DNA of 64,000 bases from contig CAINDA010000061.1 in NCBI GenBank assembly GCA_903847205.1, positions 1 through 64,000 on the forward strand, given 5' to 3'. The DNA is from an uncultured Bacteroidota bacterium (lineage in GTDB: Bacteria; Bacteroidota; Bacteroidia; 2-12-FULL-35-15). Positions 54,882-63,914 of the stretch are shown one piece after another (within the stretch, counting starts at the first letter, position 1; each line of letters begins with the position of its first letter). The notes beneath the pieces were generated by a model that worked only from the letters and a program-made list of their open reading frames with translations, had not been told where the DNA came from and searched no databases. The position numbers and the translations under genes were made by a program.

Positions 54882-57764
54882 TTATTGATAATAAACGCAG
54901 TTAAACTCTTTCAGAAAAACATTTTTTTTCGTCTGATTCATTATAAATAATTTAATTTCATCACCCGGAAAAATACTCTTTTCAGTTTCAAAAAAGCAGA
55001 AAACTTTTTGATAGGTATTGTCTTCTATTAAATATTTGTTGAGGGCAAAATACTTCTGCTCTTCCCTGCCGTCTTTGTGTTTTATAGAACATACTGCAAC
55101 CGCATTAGCCCCTTTTGCGGTTCTTAATTTTACAAAACCGTAAATGTTTTTTTTCATAAGTTTTATAGGATCTATCAATTCTGACTTTGAATAAGGATTC
55201 TGTTTTGAATTTAAGATCATTGAATAATCATTGTTTGTAGTGTCGATGAACTTCTTATCAGGAAATACGGAGTTATAAAGATCGTCAAAAAGCAATTTTG
55301 TGACGGGTTTATTCATATTGCTTATACTCATACTTCCTGATTTAACAGATTGCACTTTGTCTGCGCTGTTATAATTTATTGAATGTAAAAATTCGGGAGA
55401 ATTATAAAAATTTCCCCATGAATAATTTAGAATAACCGGCTGAATTGTGTCGCACAAATTCCAGAAATCTCTATAGTTAGATTTACTGCTAAAGTCAGAT
55501 TTGAATTGTTTTGTTTTTTGATTTTTATCTGTAAATGTAAACGTGTTTTCACTTGTAGAATTAGTGTGTTGAGCGTTTGTTTTCATTAAAAACAGAAGGG
55601 ATATTGAAAACAGGGTGAGAAAAACACATAATAAAAGTTTTTTGCTTTTAAGTAAGCGGCATAAAAAAACTAAAGTAATAAGTATGATAAACAAGGCACC
55701 ATAACTTATCATTAACGAATATTCAAATACAGGATCAGCATAAATAAATTCGACAGTGTGTTTTCCTTTTGTCAGCTCCACCGACATTAATAATGATGCA
55801 TTCCATAATAAAGCAGCTGGCTTGCTGTCAATTTCGGCACTCCAGCCATTGTAATAGCTTTGCTGCAGATTTAAAACAAGATCTTTTTCGGCATCACAAT
55901 GAACAACTATATGAGTTGGATTATACTCTGAATATTTATATTCAGCCTCGGCATTTCGAAAGTGAAATGAGCTTTCAAGCCTTTTTACCGTAGTATCAAT
56001 ATCTGATTTGATTAGATACTCTTCCGCATTTTGTTTCGAGAAATATATAAAAGGATAACTTATTAAACTGTCTTTTAAATTAGGGCGATAATCACTCAAG
56101 GTATTATAATTGATAAAAGAAAAGGAGGTGTATTCATCATCGGGCATAGCTTGCTTTTTAAAGCAACCAGTGTTTTTCCAAAAGCCATTGACATAATTAA
56201 ATTTTACTTTGTTAGCAGCAATGGCGTCTTTCGACGGTGCCGGGAAATAGGGTTGAAGTTTATTGAAATTCTCCTGATAAACGCCCGGTTTTACATTTGA
56301 AAAGGCTGTATATTGGCCATATATCAGGATAGTACAAGCCATTTCAATGAAAGTGATCAGGTATAATCTTTTGCAGAATAATTTGAAATTTATTTTTGTA
56401 TTGAGCAGTAATAAAGTCCCAGCTAAAATGGCAACTTGAAAAAGGCCGAAATAAAAGGCAATTTCATAAGGAGAGCTTTGGGTTATTCTATAGTTAAAGC
56501 TTTCGCTTTTAAAACCAAAAAAAGAAAAAGCCGGAGTTTTACTAAATGAGAATATGGTTAAACACAGGGTTGTTAACAAGAAGCCGCCAAGCAGCTCCAG
56601 TTTTATTTTTTGATTATAAAACAATTGTTTAAGAGAATATTTCCAGCTGCCCGCAAAATAAATTATAAGACATAACATTGCCGCAATCCTTATTAAGGAA
56701 GGGAAACGGAACAGATTAAAACCAGGAAAGACATAGTATAAAATTTCCCTGACAGGGGTGTAATCGCCGAAAGAAGCGAAAAGAAAAAGTCCGGCGAAAA
56801 ATAACAATACATACTCGTAAGCTGTTTTGTTTTTTTTTAATAATGAAATGATAATTAACATTAATGGGATTAAGCCCATAAACAAGTTCCGCATACTCAC
56901 ATCGGTTTTAAATAAAGCATCATTCCCAATTGTTAGTATTGGATTAATGCACGATACTAATGAAAACGGCGGGAACGGTTTAAACATAACATCCTCAAGA
57001 GATAAGCCGTTTAACCGCGAAACAAACGGCCTTGATTGTAATTGAGAAATTAAAACAGGACTAAGCAGCAGCACTATAGAAATTATGATTAGGCAGCCAA
57101 ACAGAATATGTTTTTGTAAAAGCCGCCTCTCTTTTTTCTTAAAATTTTGAATCAGCTTTAATACTAATAAACAGAAAAATACCGGCAGTATCATAAAGGC
57201 AAAAGCCTGATAGCCCATTGTAAACAATAAATAGAAAAAAACAGCTGTCAGTAAACTTGTTTTGAGAGATGGCTCATCTAACCATTTTAGAAAGTATAAA
57301 ATGACGTATGGCAGCCAGACTAATCCTAATATTGTTACTAAAGATTGGGAATGTGCTGTAAATAAACCGGATAAGATATAAACTGTTGCGATGTAAAAAG
57401 CAGGAAGAGAATTTTTTGAAACATATTTGATAAGCAGAAACATTCCCAAACTTCCGAGATACAAATAGAACATATAAAGAATATGCAGTGTGGCGTAATC
57501 ATAGCCCCGGGTTAAGCCGATAATGAATACTTCAATGTTCCAATTAGTATATTGTAAATCGGCATGAGCAGGAAAACCAAATATTTGATATGGGTTCCAC
57601 AATGGGAGCATACCATTTTGCAGACAGGAGCCTGCAAAATATTTAGTCGGAAGTGCAACGTCAATGTTATCATACAATAAGGCGCTATGGAAGAATGTAA
57701 ATGGCCAATAACAAAGCAGTACAACAAAAAGTAAATATATTTGAAATTTGTATTTTTGAAACAT
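54882..57764 (-). CDS. YfhO-family multi-spanning membrane protein
   Basis: A 960-residue protein with about a dozen membrane helices over the first 490 residues. The first periplasmic loop has LPTKYFAGSCLQNGMLPLWN and FGFPAHADLQY, as in YfhO-type, GT-C-fold glycosyltransferase-like proteins. A long extracytoplasmic region (about 490-660, including SYYNGWSAEID) and another helix near 680 follow, then a further soluble region to the end. Family members modify cell-wall polymers or lipids with sugars in Gram-positive bacteria; the role in Bacteroidota is unclear. The gene stands alone. Confidence 0.8.
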   Translation of the reverse strand: MFQKYKFQIYLLFVVLLCYWPFTFFHSALLYDNIDVALPTKYFAGSCLQNGMLPLWNPYQIFGFPAHADLQYTNWNIEVFIIGLTRGYDYATLHILYMFYLYLGSLGMFLLIKYVSKNSLPAFYIATVYILSGLFTAHSQSLVTILGLVWLPYVILYFLKWLDEPSLKTSLLTAVFFYLLFTMGYQAFAFMILPVFFCLLVLKLIQNFKKKERRLLQKHILFGCLIIISIVLLLSPVLISQLQSRPFVSRLNGLSLEDVMFKPFPPFSLVSCINPILTIGNDALFKTDVSMRNLFMGLIPLMLIIISLLKKNKTAYEYVLLFFAGLFLFASFGDYTPVREILYYVFPGFNLFRFPSLIRIAAMLCLIIYFAGSWKYSLKQLFYNQKIKLELLGGFLLTTLCLTIFSFSKTPAFSFFGFKSESFNYRITQSSPYEIAFYFGLFQVAILAGTLLLLNTKINFKLFCKRLYLITFIEMACTILIYGQYTAFSNVKPGVYQENFNKLQPYFPAPSKDAIAANKVKFNYVNGFWKNTGCFKKQAMPDDEYTSFSFINYNTLSDYRPNLKDSLISYPFIYFSKQNAEEYLIKSDIDTTVKRLESSFHFRNAEAEYKYSEYNPTHIVVHCDAEKDLVLNLQQSYYNGWSAEIDSKPAALLWNASLLMSVELTKGKHTVEFIYADPVFEYSLMISYGALFIILITLVFLCRLLKSKKLLLCVFLTLFSISLLFLMKTNAQHTNSTSENTFTFTDKNQKTKQFKSDFSSKSNYRDFWNLCDTIQPVILNYSWGNFYNSPEFLHSINYNSADKVQSVKSGSMSISNMNKPVTKLLFDDLYNSVFPDKKFIDTTNNDYSMILNSKQNPYSKSELIDPIKLMKKNIYGFVKLRTAKGANAVAVCSIKHKDGREEQKYFALNKYLIEDNTYQKVFCFFETEKSIFPGDEIKLFIMNQTKKNVFLKEFNCVYYQ

Positions 57765-57849
57765 AAAGGTAGAAATTGAAATTAAATAAGTTGTGGTTCT
57801 TTAATTAGCAGCGTCAGATTCAAATTGTAAATTCAATGATGCCCATTTC

Positions 57850-58596
57850 CTATCCCTCAATATTGTCTTCTAAATACGAAGCCTCTTCGGTTTTAACAGA
57901 ATCAGAAACTAAATTATTAATTATTTTTATTTCATCACTTGTCAAATAACGCCATTTCCCGCTGGCAATACCATCCAACCCAATATTCATAATCCGTATC
58001 CGTTTCAGCTTAGTAACATTGTATCCCAGCACTTCACACATTCTCCTGATCTGCCGGTTTAAGCCCTGCGTTAAAATTATTCTGAATTTGTTTTTATCAA
58101 GCGGTTCAACAAAACATTTTTGAGTTACTGTTTCTAATATAGAAACACCTTTTCCCATTTTTTTTATGAATTCATCCGTTATCGGCCTGTCGACAATAAC
58201 TACATATTCTTTTTCATGATTGTTGCCGGCGCGTAAAATTTTATTTACAATATCACCGTCGTTAGTTAAAAAAATTAATCCTTCTGAAGGCTTGTCTAAT
58301 CTGCCGATGGGAAATATTCGTTTGGGATGGTTGATAAAATCAATGATATTATCTTTATCTTTTAAATCAGTGGTGCAGGTAATGCCGGGCGGTTTATTAA
58401 AGGCTAAGTAAAGAGCTTCTTCTTTTGATTTTAAAGGACGGCCGTCAATTTCAACTTTATCTTCAGGGCTTACTTTTGTTCCCATCTCCGGCTTCTGCCC
58501 ATTAATAGTAACTCTTCCGGCTTCTATCAGTTTGTCGGCCTCTCTGCGTGAGCAAAAGCCCGTTTCGCTGATAAATTTATTTATTCGTTTCTGCAT
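57850..58596 (-). CDS. rluF: 23S rRNA pseudouridine synthase, RluF-like
   Basis: A 248-residue enzyme. An S4 RNA-binding domain ([21 protein letters not shown]) is followed by the RsuA/RluB-type catalytic domain with [17 protein letters not shown], in which the Asp is the catalytic nucleophile. [18 protein letters not shown] follows. [11 protein letters not shown] and the short length fit the RluF group that modifies U2604 of 23S rRNA, but RluB is hard to exclude by eye. ATG 58596 (MQKRIN) is the normal family start; an upstream GTG at 58623 adds nine residues with no support. Confidence 0.88.
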   Translation of the reverse strand: MQKRINKFISETGFCSRREADKLIEAGRVTINGQKPEMGTKVSPEDKVEIDGRPLKSKEEALYLAFNKPPGITCTTDLKDKDNIIDFINHPKRIFPIGRLDKPSEGLIFLTNDGDIVNKILRAGNNHEKEYVVIVDRPITDEFIKKMGKGVSILETVTQKCFVEPLDKNKFRIILTQGLNRQIRRMCEVLGYNVTKLKRIRIMNIGLDGIASGKWRYLTSDEIKIINNLVSDSVKTEEASYLEDNIEG

Positions 58597-58716
58597 ATAT
58601 TCAAAACTAATAAAATTTTGCACATTAAATATTTTTACGAATGTTCAATATTTTTTTAGTTCATATTAAACCTTATTAATATTCATTGGTCACAGATGCA
58701 AACAAAAAAATAAACC

Positions 58717-59136
58717 ATGAAAAAAATAATTTTAATTTCATTTGCAGCAGCACTTGTCTGCGCAAATAGTTTTTCCCAGGAAAAAAAAGCAGGACCGAAA
58801 ACAGCCGAACAGCGGTCAGATCAGATGTTCGCGAAACTCGACAATGAGTTATCATTTAATAATGATCAGAAAGTAAAAGTAAAAGAAGTGATTCTGAAAC
58901 GAGAGCAGCAACGCGATGAGCTTCGAAAACAGTTTAAAAACAGCCATGATGAATTCAAGACTGCAAACAGGAAAAACATGAAGGAATCCAACGATGCACT
59001 AAAAGCCATGCTGACTTCCGATCAGAAAGCAAAGCTGAAGGAATATAGAAAGGCCGCCAGACAGGAGCGGAAAAACAAAATGGGAAATTCTTCACCAGCC
59101 CCTAATGGACAAGACGCGCAGCCGAAAACTAAATAA
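58717..59136 (+). CDS. Periplasmic Spy/CpxP-like helical protein
   Basis: A 139-residue protein with a signal peptide (ending near ANSFSQ). The mature part is helical and highly charged: AEQRSDQMFAKLDNELSFNN, QKVKVKEVILKREQQRDELR and LKAMLTSDQKAKLKEYRKA. LTSDQKAKL is close to the LTxxQ motif of Spy/CpxP-type periplasmic chaperones. The Pro/Gln-rich tail looks disordered. It is probably an envelope-stress chaperone or sensor, but no regulator lies beside it. Confidence 0.7.
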   Translation: MKKIILISFAAALVCANSFSQEKKAGPKTAEQRSDQMFAKLDNELSFNNDQKVKVKEVILKREQQRDELRKQFKNSHDEFKTANRKNMKESNDALKAMLTSDQKAKLKEYRKAARQERKNKMGNSSPAPNGQDAQPKTK

Positions 59137-59171
59137 CGCAGCCTCTTACTTATTTTGATTATAATTTTTTA

Positions 59172-59207
59172 AACGTCCTGCCTGTTAATTCGGGCAGGAC
59201 GTTTTTT
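59172..59207 (+). terminator. Terminator after the Spy-like gene
   Basis: Stem AACGTCCTGCC with GGGCAGGACGTT, then six T. It lies about 35 bases after the stop codon and 22 bases before recG. Confidence 0.9.
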
Positions 59208-59210
59208 GTA

Positions 59211-59218
59211 TTAAATTC
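59211..59218 (+). promoter_or_regulatory. -7-like element before recG
   Basis: TTAAATTCG (TAnnTTcG, one mismatch) lies about 10 bases before ATG 59229, between the terminator and the start. It would give a very short leader. Confidence 0.3.
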
Positions 59219-59228
59219 GCAGATAACT

Positions 59229-61340
59229 ATGTCGAGCCATTTTTTAAATTCACCTGTCGAATACATTAAAGGCGTTGGTCCTTCAAAAGCGGAGCTTCTT
59301 AAAAAAGAGCTTCACATTTTTAAATACTCCGACCTGCTCAGCTTTTATCCTTTCCGTTATGTTGACCGCACAAAGTTTTATAAAGTAAAAGAAATAAATG
59401 CTGATTTACCTTTTGTGCAGCTGCGCGGAAAAATTACGCACACAAAAATGATCGGTGAAAAACGCTCTCAGCGCTTTACTGCAATTTTTGCAGATGAAAC
59501 CGGAACCATTGAACTGGTGTGGTTTCAAGGTGCAAAATGGATGGGTGAAAAAATAAAACCGCATGTAACAAATGAATACATAGTGTTTGGCAAGCCCGGT
59601 GTTTTTAACGGGCACTTTAATATTTCGCATCCCGAAATTGATTTGGTGACAGAAGAGAACACCACATTTGCCAGTGTATTGCAGGCCGTTTACAACAGTA
59701 CGGATAAGCTGCGTACAAGAGGGCTCGACACGAAAGGGATCTCACGGATTCAGAAAGTTTTGGTTTCATTAATCAAAAATAATATCCCCGAAACCCTCTC
59801 TAATATTATCCGCGAGCGGTTTCAAATGATTTCGCGTGAAGAAGCCCTTAAGCAGATTCATTGTCCGAAGAGCCCGGAACTGCTGAAGAAGGCAGAGTTC
59901 CGGTTAAAATTTGAAGAATTATTTTTTATCCAGCTTAAATTATTAAAGCAGAAAGGCCTGCGCGAAAAGACATTCCGGGGTTTTGTGTTTTCGAAAGTAG
60001 GCGATTACTTTAATACTTTTTACAACCATCATTTGCCATTCCAGCTTACAAATGCTCAAAAGCGCGTGATCAAAGAAATTCGGCTTGACATGGGCTCCGG
60101 AAGGCAGATGAACCGCCTCCTGCAGGGCGATGTGGGCAGCGGTAAAACAATGGCTGCCTTAATGAATATTCTTATTTGTCTGGATAACGGATTTCAAGCC
60201 TGCCTGATGGCACCCACCGAAATCCTTGCCAATCAGCATTTCGAAACGATTTCTAAATTATTAAAACCTTTAAATATTAATGTAGGCCTGCTCACCGGTT
60301 CTAAAAAAGTGAAAGAGCGCAGGGTAATTCATGAGCAGCTGCAGAATGGCGAAATGCAGGTTTTAATCGGCACTCATGCCCTGCTGGAGGATGTGGTGCA
60401 GTTTAAAAACATCGGCTTGGTGGTTATTGATGAACAGCACCGGTTCGGAGTAGCACAGCGCGCTAAAATGTGGAATAAAAATACGCTTGCCCCGCACATG
60501 CTTATTATGTCTGCAACACCCATCCCGCGCACGTTAGCAATGACGCTCTACGGCGATTTAGATGTCAGCGTTATTGATGAGCTGCCACCGGGACGAAAGC
60601 CGATACAAACCATTCACCGCTTCGACAGCCACCGGGACAGGGTGTTTGGTTTTATAAAAGAACAGATTGCCAAGGGCAGACAAATTTATATTGTGTATCC
60701 GCTGATCAAAGAATCGGAAACAATGGATTATAAAGATCTGATGGATGGCTATGAAAGCATAACCCGCGCATTTCCGCTGCCCCAGTATAACGTAAGCATT
60801 GTTCATGGTCAGATGAAGGCGGATGCCAAGGAATACGAAATGCAGCGTTTTGTAAAAGGCGATACAAATATTATGGTTGCCACTACTGTGATTGAAGTAG
60901 GCGTGGATGTTCCGAATGCGAGCTTGATGATAATTGAAAGTGCAGAACGTTTCGGCTTATCCCAGCTGCATCAGCTGCGCGGGCGTGTGGGCAGGGGAGC
61001 GGAGCAGTCGTATTGTATTTTAATGACCTCTCATAAATTAAGCAGCGACGGCAAACTTCGCATGGAAACAATGTGCAGAACAAACGATGGTTTCGAAATT
61101 GCTGATGTTGACCTTAAACTGCGCGGTCCCGGTGATATGGCAGGCACTATGCAGAGCGGCGTTCTTGATTTGAATATTGCAGATTTAGCAAAAGATTCGC
61201 AGATTTTGCATGCTGCGCGCAACATGGCGATTGAATTATTATCTGAAGATCCGAATCTTGAAAAGCCCGAAAACAGCAACATTGCATATCAATTTGCTTT
61301 AACCAATAACAGCAGATCTGACTGGAGCAGGATATCATAG
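59229..61340 (+). CDS. recG: ATP-dependent DNA helicase RecG
   Basis: A 703-residue fork-reversal helicase. An N-terminal wedge/OB domain (VEYIKGVGPSKAELLKKEL, FVQLRGKITHTKMIGEKR) is followed by helicase motifs: Walker A LLQGDVGSGKTMAAL, DEQH in VVIDEQHRFGVAQR, SATPIPRTLAMTLYGDLDVSVIDE, and QLRGRVGRG. The C-terminal TRG region (DLKLRGPGDMAGTMQSG) is complete. RecG regresses stalled replication forks and branch-migrates Holliday junctions. It converges with the TatA-like gene. Confidence 0.97.
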   Translation: MSSHFLNSPVEYIKGVGPSKAELLKKELHIFKYSDLLSFYPFRYVDRTKFYKVKEINADLPFVQLRGKITHTKMIGEKRSQRFTAIFADETGTIELVWFQGAKWMGEKIKPHVTNEYIVFGKPGVFNGHFNISHPEIDLVTEENTTFASVLQAVYNSTDKLRTRGLDTKGISRIQKVLVSLIKNNIPETLSNIIRERFQMISREEALKQIHCPKSPELLKKAEFRLKFEELFFIQLKLLKQKGLREKTFRGFVFSKVGDYFNTFYNHHLPFQLTNAQKRVIKEIRLDMGSGRQMNRLLQGDVGSGKTMAALMNILICLDNGFQACLMAPTEILANQHFETISKLLKPLNINVGLLTGSKKVKERRVIHEQLQNGEMQVLIGTHALLEDVVQFKNIGLVVIDEQHRFGVAQRAKMWNKNTLAPHMLIMSATPIPRTLAMTLYGDLDVSVIDELPPGRKPIQTIHRFDSHRDRVFGFIKEQIAKGRQIYIVYPLIKESETMDYKDLMDGYESITRAFPLPQYNVSIVHGQMKADAKEYEMQRFVKGDTNIMVATTVIEVGVDVPNASLMIIESAERFGLSQLHQLRGRVGRGAEQSYCILMTSHKLSSDGKLRMETMCRTNDGFEIADVDLKLRGPGDMAGTMQSGVLDLNIADLAKDSQILHAARNMAIELLSEDPNLEKPENSNIAYQFALTNNSRSDWSRIS

Positions 61341-61409
61341 AGGACAATATGAGTGTTAAAATGGCCGAATGAAGCGGGAATCGGCTTTTATATTAATGAG
61401 CGGATTGAA

Positions 61410-61904
61410 TTATTCCTTCGGAGCCTCTGCTGCGGTTTTTCCTTCTTCACTGATAGGCTTCTCAATATTTGGAACAGGTTTTTCGGTATCAGTAAGCGGT
61501 TTGCCATCATTTGTAATTCGTTTCTTAGAATCGGTAAGTGCATTTTCAGCATCAGTTGCAGCTTTGCTGGATTCTGTTTTTCCGCCTTCAGCAATCGTTT
61601 TCCCGGCATCGTTAATAGTCTGCGATACATCACCGATCTGGCGTTTCATGCTTTGTCCGGCTTGTTCAAACTCACTCTGCATGCCCGAAACATGTTTTTC
61701 TATTTCCTCTTTTATACCGCTGGTGCTTTTTTGAATTTCATTTTGAATCTGGGCCTTTGCTTCATTAATCTCCCTTAAGCCTTTGCCAAGTCCTCTTGCA
61801 AGTTCGGGCAGTTTGTCTTTCCCGAAAAGCATGATAATCACCAGCACAACCATAACAACTTCACCTCCGCCGAGATTTAAAAATAAAAAAATTGAATCAA
61901 TCAT
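61410..61904 (-). CDS. Twin-arginine translocase TatA/TatB-type subunit with long tail
   Basis: A 164-residue protein. The N-terminal helix LGGGEVVMVVLVIIMLFGKDKLPELARGLGKGL is the TatA/B signature: a membrane helix, an FGxxKLPELA hinge and an amphipathic helix. The remaining 100 residues are helical, Lys/Glu/Ala-rich and repetitive (TDTEKPVPNIEKPISEE). TatB has a long tail of this sort but TatA of Bacteroidota also does, so the subunit is not settled. It would be part of the Tat export channel in the inner membrane. No tatC is nearby. Confidence 0.87.
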   Translation of the reverse strand: MIDSIFLFLNLGGGEVVMVVLVIIMLFGKDKLPELARGLGKGLREINEAKAQIQNEIQKSTSGIKEEIEKHVSGMQSEFEQAGQSMKRQIGDVSQTINDAGKTIAEGGKTESSKAATDAENALTDSKKRITNDGKPLTDTEKPVPNIEKPISEEGKTAAEAPKE

Positions 61905-61944
61905 TGTAATAAATATTATGATACAAAGTTACGTAAAAAGAAAA

Positions 61945-61969
61945 GCCCGATGAAGAAAAAACACCGGGC
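61945..61969 (-). terminator. Terminator candidate downstream of the marR remnant
   Basis: On the minus strand GCCCGG pairs with TCGGGC across a 13-base loop, followed by TTTTCTTTTT. It would have ended transcription of the marR-type gene before tatA. Confidence 0.55.
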
Positions 61970-62027
61970 CTTAGTTGGAAAACAAACTGCAAACTTTAAC
62001 AAATCAACGGCAACTATAAAAAACTAA

Positions 62028-62281
62028 TTAATTTCTGATTTTATCTAAAAGCAGATTCAACTGCATAATTTCATTCTCATCTAATGTGCTAAGGCGCCTA
62101 CCCATCCGCTCATTTTCTTTATCTATTTCGCCCAATAAATAAAGCCCCTTCTGGGTGATAATAATATCCATCTTACGTCTGTCTGTCTCGCGCTCTGTTC
62201 TTTCAACAAAACCTTTTTTTCGAGCAGTTCAAAAATTCTTGAGGTATTGCTCATGCGGTCAAGCAAGCATTTTACACTCTC
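62028..62281 (-). pseudogene. MarR-family regulator, truncated and frameshifted
   Basis: The minus strand encodes the C-terminal half of a MarR winged-helix regulator. The first segment contains SVKCLLDRMSNTSRIFELLEK and, after a frameshift, GFVERTERETDRRKMDIII, TQKGLYLLGEID and STLDENEIMQLNLLLDK, ending at the stop at 62028-62030. The shift is at a run of seven T (62214-62220); one more would restore the frame. Upstream of residue S the frame meets a stop (62282-62284) and the N-terminal half is absent. So the gene is broken at its 5' side, where foreign-looking sequence begins. Without the frameshift it would still lack its start. Confidence 0.75.
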
Positions 62282-62310
62282 TTATACGAACCGACGGCCC
62301 CCAACAAAAA

Positions 62311-62339
62311 CCCCTCACAAACTATTGGTCTGTAAGGGG
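62311..62339. terminator. Hairpin beside the tRNA-like remnant
   Basis: CCCCTCACAAAC pairs with GTCTGTAAGGGG (10 of 12 bases), with T runs on both strands (TTTTTG on the minus side). It is placed as a terminator would be for a tRNA transcribed on the minus strand. Confidence 0.55.
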
Positions 62340-62349
62340 TTTGGGCTGT

Positions 62350-62385
62350 TGGCAGAGGTCCCGAGCGGAACTGAACCCTTCCTTC
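62350..62385 (-). other. Degraded tRNA 3'-end-like segment, possible attachment site
   Basis: On the minus strand GGGTTCAGTTCCGCTCGGGACC resembles a tRNA T-arm and acceptor 3' strand, but the T-loop has G in place of the conserved A and the T-stem does not pair. No anticodon arm is visible. It is therefore a remnant, not a tRNA gene. Its place at the break in the marR gene, next to accessory genes, suggests an old integration site. Confidence 0.35.
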
Positions 62386-62603
62386 CAAAGCCGTATTCAG
62401 CAAGCATTTCAATAATTGTAATTTTGAAAACGAAACTAAAGCGAAACAATTTTGGTGTTCGAAATCAGAGTAATTTAATTGGTTATATTCAAAGTCGTGC
62501 CTATAAACATCAACCTTACAATGCAGGAACAAGAAAAATATTTCAATACATTTGTTCATAAAAGTAAGGGAAACGATTGAATAAAACAATAATAAAAAGT
62601 ATT

Positions 62604-63158
62604 ATGGCCATCAAGAAAACAATTAGGGAACAAAGCATTGAAGAGTTGCTTCCTCACCTGCTTGCATTGGGAGACGGCGCACTAACAAAGCTGGAGCAAG
62701 CACTTTTAGAGGAAATCCTTATCAATAACAATACCTTCACTGATCTCACTAAATCTATTCAGCTGCCCACTCTTCGCCAAAAAACTGTTTTTGGCAATGC
62801 TATTAAACAATTAATCAAAACTCTACATGTAGCGAAGGATAGGGTAAACACTTTCAGCATATTGGAGAAAGAACTTGTTACCACCAAAAGGAAACTCGAA
62901 GCTTTGGAGGAAACTATTAACCGAAAAAATAAACTTTCTCCAGAAGTAAAAGAGCTGCTGCCTATTAAAATTGATACACTTGGGTTTTCATCAAGATTAT
63001 TAAACATTTGTTTAAATGCCAATATTAACAAGGTTTCCGATCTTGTATGTCACTCCAGAAGGGGTTTTCTTAATAGTCGTAATTGCGGTAAATTAAGTAT
63101 TGATGAAGTGGATACGTTTTTTAAGAAGAATGGACTTGAATGGGAAATGAAAATCTGA
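62604..63158 (+). CDS. Protein with sigma-4-like N-terminus and RNA polymerase alpha-CTD-like C-terminus
   Basis: A 184-residue soluble protein. Residues about 25-75 (LGDGALTKLEQALLEEILI, FTDLTKSIQLPTLRQKTVFGNAIKQLIK) read like a helix-turn-helix of the sigma-70 region 4 type. A coiled coil follows (about 90-115, EKELVTTKRKLEALEETI). The C-terminal 65 residues (IDTLGFSSRLLNICLNANI, VSDLVCHSRRGFLNSRNCG, KLSIDEVDTFFKKNGL) match the alpha-CTD pattern LxxSxRxxNxLxxxxI...NxGxKSxxEI. It may recruit RNA polymerase or bind DNA as a small regulator. ATG 62604 is preferred to TTG 62577. It lies in the accessory region after the marR break. Confidence 0.65.
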   Translation: MAIKKTIREQSIEELLPHLLALGDGALTKLEQALLEEILINNNTFTDLTKSIQLPTLRQKTVFGNAIKQLIKTLHVAKDRVNTFSILEKELVTTKRKLEALEETINRKNKLSPEVKELLPIKIDTLGFSSRLLNICLNANINKVSDLVCHSRRGFLNSRNCGKLSIDEVDTFFKKNGLEWEMKI

Positions 63159-63188
63159 ATAAAAACAAGTGTTTTAAAGTTTGATGTT

Positions 63189-63506
63189 TTAAGCACCTAC
63201 CTGCTTAGCAATAATAGTAAGTGTTTCAGCTTTGCATTTATAAAATCTTCCAAGATCATCCGCTTCTCCTTCTAAATAAAAATTGAGGTCGTTACTGTAT
63301 TCAATAATTCTTTTTCCAGCTTCTTTATCTGATTGACCTATCAATTTACCTGCTTCATGCAGAAGCTGTTGGAGAAAACCGCTGTTGGCAGAATCTGAGT
63401 GTAAATTTTGAATTTTCTTTTGAATCCCGACAAGAATAATTTTGTGATTAGCGGGCATTGGCTTTACAATACTTCCGTTAGGTGTATGGAAATCTCTGTC
63501 AGTCAT
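63189..63506 (-). CDS. Hypothetical protein, 105 residues
   Basis: I do not recognise this protein. It is soluble, mostly helical in composition (FLQQLLHEAGKLIGQSDKEAGKRII, GRFYKCKAETLTIIAKQVGA) and has no signal peptide or membrane helix. It lies between the sigma/alpha-CTD-like gene (converging) and the XRE gene (same strand, 83 bases upstream). Co-transcription with the XRE regulator is possible. Confidence 0.55.
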   Translation of the reverse strand: MTDRDFHTPNGSIVKPMPANHKIILVGIQKKIQNLHSDSANSGFLQQLLHEAGKLIGQSDKEAGKRIIEYSNDLNFYLEGEADDLGRFYKCKAETLTIIAKQVGA

Positions 63507-63589
63507 TATTCTTTTTTTCTGTTCGTAAATTTAGGAACATTAACCATTACAAAAAAGAATTAATGAATTTTTTAATATTGCAAGGTGCG

Positions 63590-63823
63590 TTATTTCAAAC
63601 CTTTAAAAAATTCCTCTAAAGTAAGTTTATGTATATCCAATACCCTCAAAAGACTGGCAAGGGTTATGTTTGCTCCTTTTTCCATCCTTCCGTACTGTAC
63701 GCGGTTTAATTCATTATCAAAAGAAAAATTCTCATAAGATTTGTATCCAGCTCCTTTCCGGAGTTCTCTGAGCTTATCTCCAATCTTTATAAGCCTTTTT
63801 TCATTCTTTGCTGAAAGTTCCAT
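63590..63823 (-). CDS. XRE-family helix-turn-helix regulator
   Basis: A 77-residue DNA-binding protein from MELSAKNEKR. The HTH domain covers IGDKLRELRKGAGYKSYENFSF, where the first recognition-helix pattern is unusual, then LNRVQYGRMEKGANITLASLLRVLDIHKLTLEEFF. An earlier in-frame ATG at 63874 would add 17 residues, but that ATG lies inside a perfect 10-bp inverted repeat (63868-63897), so I prefer the later start. Such small regulators usually control themselves and a neighbouring gene. Confidence 0.8.
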   Translation of the reverse strand: MELSAKNEKRLIKIGDKLRELRKGAGYKSYENFSFDNELNRVQYGRMEKGANITLASLLRVLDIHKLTLEEFFKGLK

Positions 63824-63867
63824 AATTAATTTATGGGCTAAAGTCCAGCTTTCACCTATTATTATGC

Positions 63868-63897
63868 ACCGCATATATTAGGGTTATTATATGCGGT
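63868..63897. promoter_or_regulatory. Operator candidate, perfect 10-bp inverted repeat
   Basis: ACCGCATATA (63868-63877) and TATATGCGGT (63888-63897) are exact complements, with 10 bases between. The site lies upstream of the XRE gene (minus) and just before the promoter of the next gene (plus), as expected for a repressor operator shared by divergent genes. Confidence 0.6.
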
Positions 63898-63914
63898 TTG
63901 TCGTAAATATTTTA

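Noticed and set aside
62350-62385. A functional tRNA gene
   Set aside because: Only the 3' part is present, the T-stem does not pair and no anticodon arm can be folded.
62247-62589. Open frames over the tRNA-like remnant on both strands
   Set aside because: They cross the hairpin and remnant, overlap each other, and resemble no family.
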